From NCBI RefSeq assembly GCF_000332975.1, contig NZ_BANR01000001.1:1-64000 (forward strand): a DNA stretch of 64,000 nt, in the 5' to 3' direction. Position 1 is the stretch's first letter; every line of letters begins with the position of its first letter. Of this stretch, positions 52,034 through 60,796 are shown in pieces. Origin of the DNA: Gordonia aichiensis NBRC 108223. Its GTDB lineage: Bacteria > Actinomycetota > Actinomycetes > Mycobacteriales > Mycobacteriaceae. A program made the position numbers and the translations under genes. The notes under the pieces were generated by a model. The model made no database searches. It was not told the DNA's origin and saw nothing but the letters and a program-made list of their open reading frames with translations.

Positions 52034-52543
52034 GTGATCAGTGACGATGGGAGTGGCGGCGCGGACCACTCACGGGATGAGTACGCGCCCTGGCCGTCGC
52101 CCCTGTATCGCGATCTCGCCGACGAGTTCCTCCGCATGGCGCGCCGTCGTTCGCACGTTGATCCCGACTCGATCCTCGAGGTCTCCGCGTTCAATCTCCT
52201 GTGGATACTGTCCGACGGCAGGCCTCGTACGCTTCGACAGTTGACCGATGCCATGCAACTCGAGCAGTCGACCGTCAACCGCCAGGTCAACGCCGCGATC
52301 AAGCACGGCTATCTCGAACGCTTCGATGTCGAGGGTGCGATCAGTCGCCAGGTCAGGCCCACGAGACTCGGGCGCGAGGCATTCGAGCACGACGGGCTGC
52401 TGCGGGCCAGGCGACTCGAGCGCGTGCTCTCCGACATGGGACCGGGCTCGCCGGAAGCATTGTTTCGCGAACTCCACGCCTTCAACGACGCGTATGACCG
52501 TACGCTGGCCGACGACGACCGCAACAGAAGGCGGCACGGATAG
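52034..52543 (+). CDS. MarR family transcriptional regulator
   Basis: A 169-aa MarR protein. The winged helix includes ILEVSAFNLLWILSDGRPRT, LRQLTDAMQLEQSTVNRQVN and the wing GYLERFDVEGAISRQVRPT. GTG 52034 is chosen because AAGGGAA sits at the right distance; a TTG at 52013 is the alternative. It is divergent from the MFS exporter and followed by an SDR gene 7 nt downstream. Confidence 0.87.
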   Translation: MISDDGSGGADHSRDEYAPWPSPLYRDLADEFLRMARRRSHVDPDSILEVSAFNLLWILSDGRPRTLRQLTDAMQLEQSTVNRQVNAAIKHGYLERFDVEGAISRQVRPTRLGREAFEHDGLLRARRLERVLSDMGPGSPEALFRELHAFNDAYDRTLADDDRNRRRHG

Positions 52544-52550
52544 GAGCATG

Positions 52551-53456
52551 ATGTCCGACGGCTCGACAGCCGACGAGAGCGCACTCGACGCTCCACGGAG
52601 GTACGTGATCACCGGAGCAGCCTCCGGGATGGGTTTGGCTGTAGCGGAATCGATTCGGGCGCAGGGGCACACGGTGATCGGCGTGGACCAGCGAGAAGTC
52701 GAGGTCGTCGCCGACCTCTCGACCACGGCAGGCAGGCAGGAGGCGATCGCGGCCATCCTCGAGCTGAGTGACGGGGCGCTCGCCGGCGCGGTACTTGCAG
52801 CCGGGGTGGGACCGAGAGCTGGTGCCGAGCGGGCAATCGCCGAGGTCAACACTCTCGGGGTCACCGAGGTGTTGACCGGGATCCGAGATGCGCTCACCGC
52901 CTCCGACAAGGCGAAAGTGGTTGTCTTCGGCTCGAACTCGACGACATCGACGCCATTCGTGCCGAAGTCCGCAGTGCGCAGACTGATCGCGGGCGACACC
53001 GAGGCCGCGGCGAGGATCATTCGACGACGCGGTACGACCTTGTCGGGTCCGATCGCGTACGCGGCGTCGAAACTTGCTGTGACGCAGTGGTGTCGCGAAC
53101 ACGGTACCGATCTGGAATGGGCGGGTGCGGGTATCCGGCTCAACGTGATCGCGCCCGGGCCGGTGATGACACCTCTACTGCAATCACAACTCGACGGCGC
53201 GTCGGGGAAGAACGTCCGTTCGTTCCCGGTGCCGGTGCGCGAATACGGCACACCGGAACAGCTCGCCGCGTGGGTCATGCTGATGCTGTCGTCCGACGCC
53301 GATTTCATGTCGGGCTCCGTCGTCACGGTCGACGGAGGAACCGAGGCGTACCTGCGGTCGCGCGATTGGCCGGCCCCGTTGCCGCTGCGTGAGGTTCCCC
53401 GCACCCTGTGGCGTATGTACCGGGCTCCCAAGGAGGGACGCGTTGTCACCTACTGA
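52551..53456 (+). CDS. Short-chain dehydrogenase (3-alpha-hydroxysteroid-dehydrogenase-like)
   Basis: A 301-aa SDR: VITGAASGMGLAVAESI cofactor loop, GPIAYAASKLAVTQW active site, and DFMSGSVVTVDGGTEAYLR. The insertion before the active-site tyrosine (IAGDTEAAARIIRRRGTTLSG) resembles 3-alpha-hydroxysteroid dehydrogenase/carbonyl reductases. ATG 52551 is preferred to the adjacent ATG 52548 on ribosome-binding-site spacing. It overlaps the CoA-transferase start by 14 nt. Confidence 0.87.
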   Translation: MSDGSTADESALDAPRRYVITGAASGMGLAVAESIRAQGHTVIGVDQREVEVVADLSTTAGRQEAIAAILELSDGALAGAVLAAGVGPRAGAERAIAEVNTLGVTEVLTGIRDALTASDKAKVVVFGSNSTTSTPFVPKSAVRRLIAGDTEAAARIIRRRGTTLSGPIAYAASKLAVTQWCREHGTDLEWAGAGIRLNVIAPGPVMTPLLQSQLDGASGKNVRSFPVPVREYGTPEQLAAWVMLMLSSDADFMSGSVVTVDGGTEAYLRSRDWPAPLPLREVPRTLWRMYRAPKEGRVVTY

Positions 53457-54648
53457 TCCCGCACCCGACTCAGCGGATTCGTGGTCGCCGGGAGCTCTCG
53501 ACGGCCTGGTGGTCGCCGACTTCACCCGCGTGCTCGCAGGACCCTACGCGACGATGATGCTCGCCGACCTCGGCGCGGAGGTGGTCAAGATCGAGCGTCC
53601 GGGTGCAGGTGACGACACCAGGTCGTGGGGGCCACCGTTCACCGACGACGGCATGGCCACCTACTTCGCGTCCGTCAACCGCAATAAGGAGTCGGTGACC
53701 CTCGACCTGCGTGACGCCGACGACCTGGCACGTGCACGCGATCTCGCACTGACCGCCGACGTCGTCATCGAGAACTTCCGTGCCGGGACCATGGACCGGC
53801 TCGGTCTGGGATACGACGAGTTACGTTCGCACCGAAAAGATCTCGTCTACTGCTCGATCACCGGGTTCGGCAGGGACGGCGGCGCGGCACTGCCCGGATA
53901 CGACCTCCTCGTGCAGGCCGTCGGCGGACTCATGAGCGTGACCGGCGCCGGGCCAGAGGAGCCCGTCAAGGTGGGTGTGGCGGTCGTCGACGTGCTCGCC
54001 GGCCTACACGCGGGAATGGGAATCCTCGCAGCCCTCCGACATCGGGACAGGACCGGCGAGGGCCAACGCGTCGACGTCGACCTGTTCTCGGTGTCGTTGT
54101 CGTCGTTGGTGAATCAGGCCTCCGGCTTCCTCAACGCCGGAGTGGTGCCGCAGCCGATGGGTAATCGTCACCCGAGCATCGCCCCCTATCAGGTGTTCTC
54201 GACGGCCACCCGCCCGATCGCGTTGGCGGTCGGCAACGACGGTCAGTTCGCGAAAGCCGTCGACGTGCTCGGGCGGCCCGATCTCGCAACGGACGAGCGC
54301 TTCACGTCGAACGCGGCGCGGGTGGCGCATCGCGACAACCTCATCGACGAGATCACCGCGGTACTGGTGACCAGGGATGCCGATCACTGGTACGCGGAGT
54401 TCACCGCGGCGGGAGTGCCTGCTGGTCCGATCAACTCGGTAGCCGAGGCATTCGATTTCGCCGAAGACCTCGGCGTCGACGCGAGGGCGACAACTCCGGA
54501 CAGCCCCGTCGTCACCGCCGCCAACCCGATCAGGCTGTCGGCGACACCGGTCACCTATCGCAGCGGGCCGCCGACCCTCGGAAGTGGCTCGGCGACAGCG
54601 GGCCACCCAGCATCTCGAGCCGAGCAGAATGGGGAGAGCTCCGGGTAG
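53443..54648 (+). CDS. CaiB/BaiF family CoA transferase
   Basis: A 401-aa class III CoA-transferase. VVADFTRVLAGPYATMMLADLGAEVVK is the conserved N-terminus, and the catalytic aspartate is in LPGYDLLVQAVGGLMS. The TTG start at 53443 has AGGAGGGA upstream and overlaps the SDR gene. It moves CoA between an acyl-CoA donor and a free acid. With the SDR before it, it forms the right end of the catabolic island. Confidence 0.9.
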   Translation: MSPTDPAPDSADSWSPGALDGLVVADFTRVLAGPYATMMLADLGAEVVKIERPGAGDDTRSWGPPFTDDGMATYFASVNRNKESVTLDLRDADDLARARDLALTADVVIENFRAGTMDRLGLGYDELRSHRKDLVYCSITGFGRDGGAALPGYDLLVQAVGGLMSVTGAGPEEPVKVGVAVVDVLAGLHAGMGILAALRHRDRTGEGQRVDVDLFSVSLSSLVNQASGFLNAGVVPQPMGNRHPSIAPYQVFSTATRPIALAVGNDGQFAKAVDVLGRPDLATDERFTSNAARVAHRDNLIDEITAVLVTRDADHWYAEFTAAGVPAGPINSVAEAFDFAEDLGVDARATTPDSPVVTAANPIRLSATPVTYRSGPPTLGSGSATAGHPASRAEQNGESSG

Positions 54649-54668
54649 CAGATAGTGACGAGGACCGG

Positions 54669-54962
54669 CTACTCGTTGTGATCTTTGGGCCAGTCACCCT
54701 CGGTGATGAGGTCCTCGAAGTTCTTGAGGAGATGCGGGTTGAGCTCGTCCTCGACGGCCTTCTCATAGTTGCCGTTCCATTTGGCGAACCACTTCTCGTC
54801 GCGATCCATCAGGTAGATCGGCCAGCCGTGCGTGATGATCAATTCGTCGGAGTAGAGGTCCGTCGAGCCGTCGTCGCGCATGTACCAGTACTTCTGGCCG
54901 GAGTCGTAGAACGCGGCCAGTTCCTCGGCCGTCACGAAGTATGTGCCGTCTGCCTGCCTCAT
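54669..54962 (-). CDS. Conserved hypothetical protein
   Basis: A 97-aa acidic, aromatic-rich soluble protein (TYFVTAEELAAFYDSGQKYW, ITHGWPIYLMDRDEKWFAKW). ATG 54962 has AGGA upstream; the longer frame to 55055 begins with arginine-rich, non-conserved codons. I do not recognise a named family or function. It is convergent with the CoA-transferase gene. Confidence 0.7.
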   Translation of the reverse strand: MRQADGTYFVTAEELAAFYDSGQKYWYMRDDGSTDLYSDELIITHGWPIYLMDRDEKWFAKWNGNYEKAVEDELNPHLLKNFEDLITEGDWPKDHNE

Positions 54963-55151
54963 GGCGACGATCCTACGGAGTCGCGCGCGGCTGCGGGCTC
55001 GAGTCGACACACGGGTGGACGCTGGTGGTGGCGAGTTCGCCCACCGACAGGGCACGATTGATATGCGCGGGTCGCCATGGGTCCGTATTCCGTCACGACA
55101 AGTGCGTGACGTCGCGTCCAGAGTCGTTCGTTCTCTCCAGGGAGGTGCCGT

Positions 55152-55994
55152 GTGTCATCCGTGCTGATCGACGTCGACCAGCTTGCCGACGCCATGCTCT
55201 CCGATACCCCGCCCGTCGTGCTCGACGTACGGTGGCAGCTCGGTGACGCCGACGGCCATGCGCACTACCGAGCCGGCCACATTCCGGGAGCCGTGTACGT
55301 CGACCTGGACACCCAACTGGCCGGTCCGCCGGCGCCGGACGTCGGTAGGCACCCGCTACCCGACATCACCGCACTCACCGAGGCAGCTCGCTCCTGGGGT
55401 GTCGACGACACCTCGCCCGTGGTGGTCTACGACGACAACGGCAACCTCGCATCGGCACGTGCCTGGTGGTTGCTGCGCTGGGGAGGCCACCGAGACGTCC
55501 GGCTTCTCGACGGCGGCCTTGCCGCGTGGCGTGACGCAGGAATGCGCCTGTCGGCCGGGGACACCCCCGTCCGGCCCGGAAGCGTCACATTGCGAGCGGG
55601 CTCGTTGCCCGTCGCCACCATCGACGACGTCGCGTCGCGCGGTCCGGATGTGGTGCTCGTCGATGCCCGGGCAGCCGAACGCTACCGAGGCGACGTCGAA
55701 CCCGTCGATCCGCGCGCTGGACACATTCCCGGCGCGATCACTCTCCCCACCGCCGAGAACGTCGACGCCGACGGGCGTTTTCATGCGGCTCCGCAGCTAC
55801 GGGAACGGTTCGCGCGTGCCGGCGTCACGGATGCGACGACCGTCGTCGCCTACTGCGGGTCGGGTGTCAACGCGGCACACGAGATCGCGGCGCTGGAGAT
55901 CGCGGGACTGACGGGAACGCTGTTCCCTGGGTCGTGGTCGCAGTGGTCGGCAGACCCCGCGCGGCCCGCGGAAACGGGACAGAACTCGAACTGA
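55152..55994 (+). CDS. Thiosulfate/3-mercaptopyruvate sulfurtransferase (two-domain rhodanese)
   Basis: A 280-aa tandem rhodanese. The N-terminal domain (VVLDVRWQLGDADGHAHYRA, HIPGAVYVDLD) lacks a catalytic cysteine; the C-terminal domain has VVAYCGSGVNAAHE with Cys235. It transfers sulfane sulfur, for instance from thiosulfate to cyanide. GTG start. The gene ends in the first unit of a 15-bp tandem repeat. A link to the cyanide-related Nit1C cluster 44 kb away is only speculative. Confidence 0.9.
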   Translation: MSSVLIDVDQLADAMLSDTPPVVLDVRWQLGDADGHAHYRAGHIPGAVYVDLDTQLAGPPAPDVGRHPLPDITALTEAARSWGVDDTSPVVVYDDNGNLASARAWWLLRWGGHRDVRLLDGGLAAWRDAGMRLSAGDTPVRPGSVTLRAGSLPVATIDDVASRGPDVVLVDARAAERYRGDVEPVDPRAGHIPGAITLPTAENVDADGRFHAAPQLRERFARAGVTDATTVVAYCGSGVNAAHEIAALEIAGLTGTLFPGSWSQWSADPARPAETGQNSN

Positions 55995-56054
55995 CAGAAG
56001 TCCAACCCGCAGAACTCGAACTGACAGAACTCGAACTCGCAGAACCCGACCCGC
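55980..56054 (+). repeat. Five tandem 15-bp units at the 3' end of the rhodanese gene
   Basis: Units begin at 55980, 55995, 56010, 56025 and 56040. The commonest form is CAGAACTCGAACTGA, with point changes in units 2, 4 and 5. The stop codon of the rhodanese is inside unit 1, and the repeats keep the gene's frame (15 nt = 5 codons), so the gene has probably been shortened or lengthened by slippage here. Confidence 0.8.
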
Positions 56055-56219
56055 CCGAATCCAGCCAACGGCCCGCGACGGCGGGGTGACACTGGTCACG
56101 AACGCGTGCAGAAGGCCGCGCGGCTCCGACCTCTATCGAGACACATGCAGCCACGACGTGACCAGCTCGGACCGACCAACCGAGCTACGTTCGGCCCGAC
56201 AAACGAAAAGAGTGAGTAG

Positions 56220-57254
56220 ATGCGCGATTTCCATTGTTCCAACTGCGGACAGCAGTTGTCGTTCGAGAACACGATCTGTCTCAGCTGCGGCAAGAATCTG
56301 GGATTCCACCTGCCGAGCCGGACAATTCAGGTTCTCGACGACGACGAGAAGGGCACGGTCGATGGGGCGACCATCATCCGGTGCGCCAACAACCTTCCCG
56401 CCGCCTGCAACTGGATGGTCGAAGAGGGGCCGGATCAGCCTGCGCTCTGTGAATCGTGTCGATTGACGCGCACAAGGCCGTCGGATTCCGACGCGCAGGC
56501 CATGACCGCGTTCGCCGAGGCAGAAGCCGCGAAGCGTCGGGTGATCTACGAGCTCGACGAACTGAAGTTGCCGATCTTCGGCAAAGACACCGACCCGCAG
56601 ACCGGACTCGCTTTCGACCTTCTGTCGAGCCGTGACCAGCCGGTCACCACCGGCCACGCCGACGGTGTGATCACCATCGACCTCGCCGAGGGCGACGACG
56701 TGCACCGCGAGCAGCTGCGTGTGTCGATGGACGAGCCATACCGGACGCTGATCGGACACTTCCGCCATGAGATCGGACACTTCTATCAGATGGTCCTCGT
56801 CGGCGAGGGGCCCAATCTCGAGCGCTACACCGAGCTGTTCGGCGACCCCGACACGAGCTACCAGGACGCGCTCGACCGTCACTACAACGACGGTCCGCCG
56901 GAGGATTGGGAGGAGGACTACGTCTCCTCGTACGCCACGATGCACCCCTTCGAGGACTGGGCCGAGACCTTCGCCCACTACCTGCACATTCGCGACACCC
57001 TTGACACAGCAGCCGCCTTTGCGCTGGCGCCCGCGGGTGCGACCCTGGAGGCCGATCTGCCGGGCAAGGTCGGGTTCGAGCGGATCATCGACTGGTGGTT
57101 GCCGTTGACCTGGGCGCTCAACCAGATCAACCGCTCAATGGGACATCAAGATCTCTACCCGTTCGTTCTGCCGCCGAAGGTCCTCGAGAAGATGGAGTTC
57201 ATCCACGAACTCGTCAGCTCAGACGAACGCGCGGTGGTATCGCAAGCCCAGTGA
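56220..57254 (+). CDS. Putative zinc-binding metallopeptidase with N-terminal zinc ribbon
   Basis: A 344-aa protein. A zinc ribbon at the N-terminus (C6, C9, C20, C23) is followed by a second cysteine group (C55, C63, C77, C80), then the gluzincin motif HEIGH (His183, Glu184, His187) and the downstream EDWAETFAHYLHIRDT, which should supply the third ligand. This is the layout of the putative zinc-binding peptidase family whose substrate is unknown. No signal peptide is visible, so it should be cytoplasmic. The ATG lies close after AAAAGAGTGAGTAG, a weak ribosome-binding site. Confidence 0.87.
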   Translation: MRDFHCSNCGQQLSFENTICLSCGKNLGFHLPSRTIQVLDDDEKGTVDGATIIRCANNLPAACNWMVEEGPDQPALCESCRLTRTRPSDSDAQAMTAFAEAEAAKRRVIYELDELKLPIFGKDTDPQTGLAFDLLSSRDQPVTTGHADGVITIDLAEGDDVHREQLRVSMDEPYRTLIGHFRHEIGHFYQMVLVGEGPNLERYTELFGDPDTSYQDALDRHYNDGPPEDWEEDYVSSYATMHPFEDWAETFAHYLHIRDTLDTAAAFALAPAGATLEADLPGKVGFERIIDWWLPLTWALNQINRSMGHQDLYPFVLPPKVLEKMEFIHELVSSDERAVVSQAQ

Positions 57255-57281
57255 TCATGTCGCAAGCACAGTAGCCGTGCC

Positions 57282-57330
57282 GCGGTCGCGGTGATCGACG
57301 CGACGCAACTGTAGTAATCACCGCGACCGC
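57282..57330 (+). terminator. Perfect 14-bp stem after the peptidase gene
   Basis: GCGGTCGCGGTGAT (57282-57295) pairs perfectly with ATCACCGCGACCGC (57317-57330) around a 21-nt loop, 28 nt downstream of the stop. The long loop is unusual for a simple terminator. Confidence 0.6.
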
Positions 57331-57416
57331 AACCCTTGGAACGGGCCCTCATCTCGACTGAACTGGTGTAGTTGCGCGTACGTCGCGCCACCCGACGTCG
57401 AGGAGAGAGGCTTTCT

Positions 57417-58583
57417 GTGAGCTCCCTGAAGTTCCACTGGTTCCTGCCGACAAACGGCGGTGACAGCCGCAATGTCGTCGGAGGAGGTCACGGCGTCGCC
57501 GCCGAAGCGGCTGGTCGACCGGCATCGGTGCAGTATCTGGGACAGATCGCGCGCAGCGCGGAGCAACTCGGATTCGAGGCGGCGCTGACTCCGACGGGCG
57601 CCTGGTGCGAGGACGCCTGGGTCACCACGGCGATGATCAACGCTCTGTCCGAGCGATTGAAGTTCCTCGTGGCGTTCCGGCCGGGCATGACGGCTCCGTT
57701 TCTGGCTGCTCAGATGGCTGGATCGTTCCAGAACCTCTCGGGAGGTCGGCTGCTGCTCAACGTCGTCACCGGTGGTGAGGATGCCGAGCAGCGTATGTTC
57801 GGCGACTTCCTCGACAAGAAGCAGCGCTACGCGCGTGCCGATGAGTTCCTGGAGATCGTGCGACGGCTCTGGACCGGTGACACCGTGAACTTCGACGGCC
57901 AGTACCTCTCCGTCGACAACGCTGTACTGCACCAGATTCCCGACCCCCTCCCGCAGATCTACTTCGGCGGCTCGTCACCCGAGGGGATTGCGGTGTCGGC
58001 AAAGCATGCCGACGTCTACCTCACCTGGGGTGAGCCGCCGGAGGCTGTGGCGGAGAAGATCTCTCGGGTCCGTGCTGCCGCGGCGGCGCAGGGGCGCGAG
58101 TTGACCTATGGAATCCGACTGCACACCATCGCGCGGGATACGTCCGCGGCGGCGTGGGCCGAGGCAGATCGTCTGCTGGCCAACATTTCTGACGCCGACA
58201 TCGCGCGAATCCAGTCGGGTCTGAAGCGTTCGGCATCCGAGGGGCAGCAGCGCATGCTCGCACTGAACAAAGGCTCCAAGGACGGCCTGGAGATCTACCC
58301 GAATCTGTGGGCGGGCGTCGGACTGGTGCGCGGCGGAGCCGGCACGGCGATGGTCGGTTCGTTCACCGAGATCGCCGACCTCATCGAGGCGTACCACGAG
58401 GTCGGTATCGACGAGTTCGTGTTATCCGGTTATCCGCACCTCGAGGAGTCCTACTGGTTCGGTGAAGGCGTGCTCCCCGAGCTGACACGTCGCGGACTGT
58501 GGGAACACCCTGCGCCGGTTGCGACTACAGCGTCCGTGCCTTTCGGCTCGCCGACTCCGCTCACGCGGGTGTCGGCATCGTGA
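57417..58583 (+). CDS. FMNH2-dependent alkanesulfonate-type monooxygenase (SsuD-like)
   Basis: A 388-aa luciferase-like monooxygenase: LKFHWFLPTNGGDSR, GFEAALTPTGAWCEDAWVTT, KFLVAFRPGMTAPFLAAQMA and RLLLNVVTGGEDAEQR match SsuD. It desulfonates alkanesulfonates or oxidises related sulfur compounds using reduced FMN. The GTG start overlies a GAGGAGAGAGG leader. It overlaps an FMN-reductase gene by 4 nt. No SsuABC transporter genes are nearby, so the true substrate could differ. Confidence 0.9.
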   Translation: MSSLKFHWFLPTNGGDSRNVVGGGHGVAAEAAGRPASVQYLGQIARSAEQLGFEAALTPTGAWCEDAWVTTAMINALSERLKFLVAFRPGMTAPFLAAQMAGSFQNLSGGRLLLNVVTGGEDAEQRMFGDFLDKKQRYARADEFLEIVRRLWTGDTVNFDGQYLSVDNAVLHQIPDPLPQIYFGGSSPEGIAVSAKHADVYLTWGEPPEAVAEKISRVRAAAAAQGRELTYGIRLHTIARDTSAAAWAEADRLLANISDADIARIQSGLKRSASEGQQRMLALNKGSKDGLEIYPNLWAGVGLVRGGAGTAMVGSFTEIADLIEAYHEVGIDEFVLSGYPHLEESYWFGEGVLPELTRRGLWEHPAPVATTASVPFGSPTPLTRVSAS

Positions 58584-59080
58584 CGACGGCAGTCGTCGTC
58601 GGCAACCCGCGCCCGGGTAGTCGAACACTGAGCGCCGCCACGTATCTGGCTACCGAGCTCGCCGACGGCCGACAACCCGATCTCACTGTCGACCTCGCTG
58701 CTCTGGGTTCGGCTCTACTGGACTGGTCGGACGAATCGGTCGGCGACCTGGTGACGCGGGTCGGAGCTGCTGATCTCGTCGTATTCGCCAGTCCCACATA
58801 CAAAGCCGCATACACCGGACTGTTGAAGCTCTTCCTCGACAGGTTCGCGGGCGGAACCGGACTGTCGGGAGTGGCGATTCCCCTGATGCTCGGCGGCAGC
58901 CCCGCGCATTCCCTCGCACCCGAACTCGCGCTACGCCCGGTGCTCACCGAGATCGGTGGCACGGTCCCCGGACGCGGGCTCTACGTCGTCGACACCGCAT
59001 ACGACGATCCGGACGCTTACGCCGAATGGCTCACCGCCACAAAACCACTCGTGTCCACATTGCTGAAGGCAGGCTCATGA
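58580..59080 (+). CDS. NADPH-dependent FMN reductase (SsuE/MsuE-like)
   Basis: A 166-aa flavodoxin-fold reductase with VVGNPRPGSRTLSAATYLA as the phosphate-binding loop and VVFASPTYKAAYTGLLKLFL as the conserved core. GTG 58580 overlaps the SsuD stop. It provides FMNH2 to the monooxygenase encoded just upstream. Confidence 0.9.
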   Translation: MTTAVVVGNPRPGSRTLSAATYLATELADGRQPDLTVDLAALGSALLDWSDESVGDLVTRVGAADLVVFASPTYKAAYTGLLKLFLDRFAGGTGLSGVAIPLMLGGSPAHSLAPELALRPVLTEIGGTVPGRGLYVVDTAYDDPDAYAEWLTATKPLVSTLLKAGS

Positions 59081-59601
59081 GCGAACTACGCACCAACCAG
59101 GATCTCGACCCAGCGCGTCTACGCAAGGCGTTCGGCATCTTTCCGACCGGAGTGGTCGCGGTCGCCGCGGAGGTCGACGGTCGGTTGACCGGGCTCGCCG
59201 CGAGCTCGTTCACCAGTGTCAGCCTTGATCCGCCGCTGGTGTCGGTGTCGGTTGCGGCCGGTTCGAAGACATGGCCCGATCTCCGACGCGCCGCTCATCT
59301 CGGCGTCACCATCCTCGCCGACCACCAGGGCGCCGCGTGCCGCCAACTCGCCGGAGATGTGGAACACCGCTTCGACGGTATCCCCGTCAAGGCGTCCGAC
59401 GGCGGTGCGGTGACCCTCGACGACGGACTCGCGCATTTCGACTGCACCATCTACCGCGAGGTCGAGGCGGGCGATCACGTCATCGTGCTACTCGAACTTC
59501 ACGGCGTCGACCATCCGGAGACCGGGGATGACCATCAAGAGGCCGGCAATCCATTGATCTTCCACCGCAGCGGTTTCGGCCGTCTCGCGCAGGCTGTGTA
59601 G
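59077..59601 (+). CDS. Flavin reductase-domain protein
   Basis: A 174-aa HpaC-type flavin reductase domain (FGIFPTGVVAVAAEVDGRLT, GLAASSFTSVSLDPPLVSVS, FDCTIYREVEAGDHVIVLL). It overlaps the FMN reductase stop by 4 nt, so the operon encodes one monooxygenase and two unrelated flavin reductases. Confidence 0.88.
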   Translation: MSELRTNQDLDPARLRKAFGIFPTGVVAVAAEVDGRLTGLAASSFTSVSLDPPLVSVSVAAGSKTWPDLRRAAHLGVTILADHQGAACRQLAGDVEHRFDGIPVKASDGGAVTLDDGLAHFDCTIYREVEAGDHVIVLLELHGVDHPETGDDHQEAGNPLIFHRSGFGRLAQAV

Positions 59602-59604
59602 CGC

Positions 59605-59638
59605 TCTAGCGCAGCGAGGCTGTCTAGCGCAGCGAGGC
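59605..59638. repeat. 16-bp direct repeat between convergent genes
   Basis: TCTAGCGCAGCGAGGC occurs at 59605-59620 and 59623-59638. The second copy covers the last codons and stop of the minus-strand msrC gene, so the first copy is a duplication of that gene's 3' end. Confidence 0.75.
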
Positions 59639-60109
59639 GACGAATGTCGCCGCTAGTGCCTCCAGACCTGCCTGGTCGTCGTCGTCGAACCGGTCGGGCA
59701 CCGGGCTGTCGAGGTCGAAGACCCCGATCAGAGCACCGTCGTCGTCAACGAGCGGCACGACGATCTCCGATCGACTGTCGGCGTCGCAGGCGATGTGGTC
59801 GGGAACAGCGTGCACGTCGGCAACGCGCTGTGTCGTGCGGGTCCTCGCCGCGGCGCCGCAGACACCGCGGTCGAGGGGAATACGCACGCATGCGGGTTTG
59901 CCCTGGAAGGGGCCGACCACCAACTCATCGCCGTCGAAGAAGTAGAAACCGGCCCAGTTGACCTGCGGCAGTGCCTGGTAAACGAGTGCCGACAGATTCG
60001 CCGCGTTGGCAACCCGGTCGGATTCGCCGTCGACGAGTGCGCGTGCGGCGTTGTCGAGTTCGGCATAGTCCACAGCTGGATTGGTGATCGGGGCGGCGTC
60101 GAAACTCAT
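59624..60109 (-). CDS. msrC: Free methionine-R-sulfoxide reductase (GAF domain)
   Basis: A 161-aa single-GAF enzyme. Cys74 (GKPACVRI), Cys84 (RGVCGAA) and Cys108 (HIACDADSRSE) have the 10 and 24 residue spacing of the E. coli fRMsr cysteines. It reduces free methionine-R-sulfoxide. ATG 60109 with GGGGAA upstream is used; the longer upstream frame is arginine-rich and not conserved. Confidence 0.9.
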   Translation of the reverse strand: MSFDAAPITNPAVDYAELDNAARALVDGESDRVANAANLSALVYQALPQVNWAGFYFFDGDELVVGPFQGKPACVRIPLDRGVCGAAARTRTTQRVADVHAVPDHIACDADSRSEIVVPLVDDDGALIGVFDLDSPVPDRFDDDDQAGLEALAATFVASLR

Positions 60110-60245
60110 TTCCCCACTGTGCCCCGGCGTCAGTGGTGACGCCAGACCGGCGATCACGCTGGTTCTGTGCTGGACGGTCGATGTGAACCGGCGAGACGAC
60201 TGTGGCCGGGAGCGCGCACGCTCCCGGCCACACATCGCGTCAGAT

Positions 60246-60518
60246 TCACTGGCGGACGGTGCGCCCCCGGATGGCGAGGTAGGCGGCGATCAGCACGATC
60301 GCGACGACGACGCCGACGATGAACGGGATGACCTCCCAACCGCCGTTCGAGTTGCTGTACCCGAACTGGTAGGTGAGCCAGGAACCGATGAGCGATCCCA
60401 GCACACCGAGAACGATGGTCATGATGATGCCGATGTCCTGCTTGCCCGGCATGAACAGCCGTGCGAGCGCGCCGATGATCAGGCCGACGACGATGGCGCT
60501 GATGATTGTTCCGATCAC
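60246..60518 (-). CDS. GlsB/YeaQ/YmgE-like small membrane protein
   Basis: A 90-aa protein with three hydrophobic segments and glycine-rich turns (VIGTIISAIVVGLIIGALAR, FMPGKQDIGIIMTIVLGVLG, IPFIVGVVVAIVLIAAYLAI), the transglycosylase-associated/stress-response membrane family. GTG 60518 with GGAGGAG 6 nt upstream is clearly the start. The next 278 bp to 60796 hold no visible gene. Confidence 0.9.
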   Translation of the reverse strand: MIGTIISAIVVGLIIGALARLFMPGKQDIGIIMTIVLGVLGSLIGSWLTYQFGYSNSNGGWEVIPFIVGVVVAIVLIAAYLAIRGRTVRQ

Positions 60519-60796
60519 GTGAAACTCCTCCGTTGGCGGGGCCTGATCCGCTTGGACGATCCACGACTGCTTCATGGACGGAGCGTCGACTCGTCGACAC
60601 ATCCGTGACGGCCCCTCAGCCAACGTACGGCTGCGGAACGGTTATGCGGTTCCACGCAAGCCGCGTCGTAATCCAATCGAAATGTCGGGCAAACGACCCA
60701 TCTCGGATGTCCCTGTTCGGTGTCGACGCACACAGTCGTGTCCACCGCAGGCAGACCGCCCGGAACGGTGACGAGACCGCCCGGAGTGGAGACGAG

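Noticed and set aside
55850-56092. Minus-strand peptide with CEFEFCQFEFC-like pentapeptide repeats
   Set aside because: It is the antisense reading of the 15-bp tandem DNA repeats at the rhodanese 3' end, with no start context or conserved pentapeptide protein.
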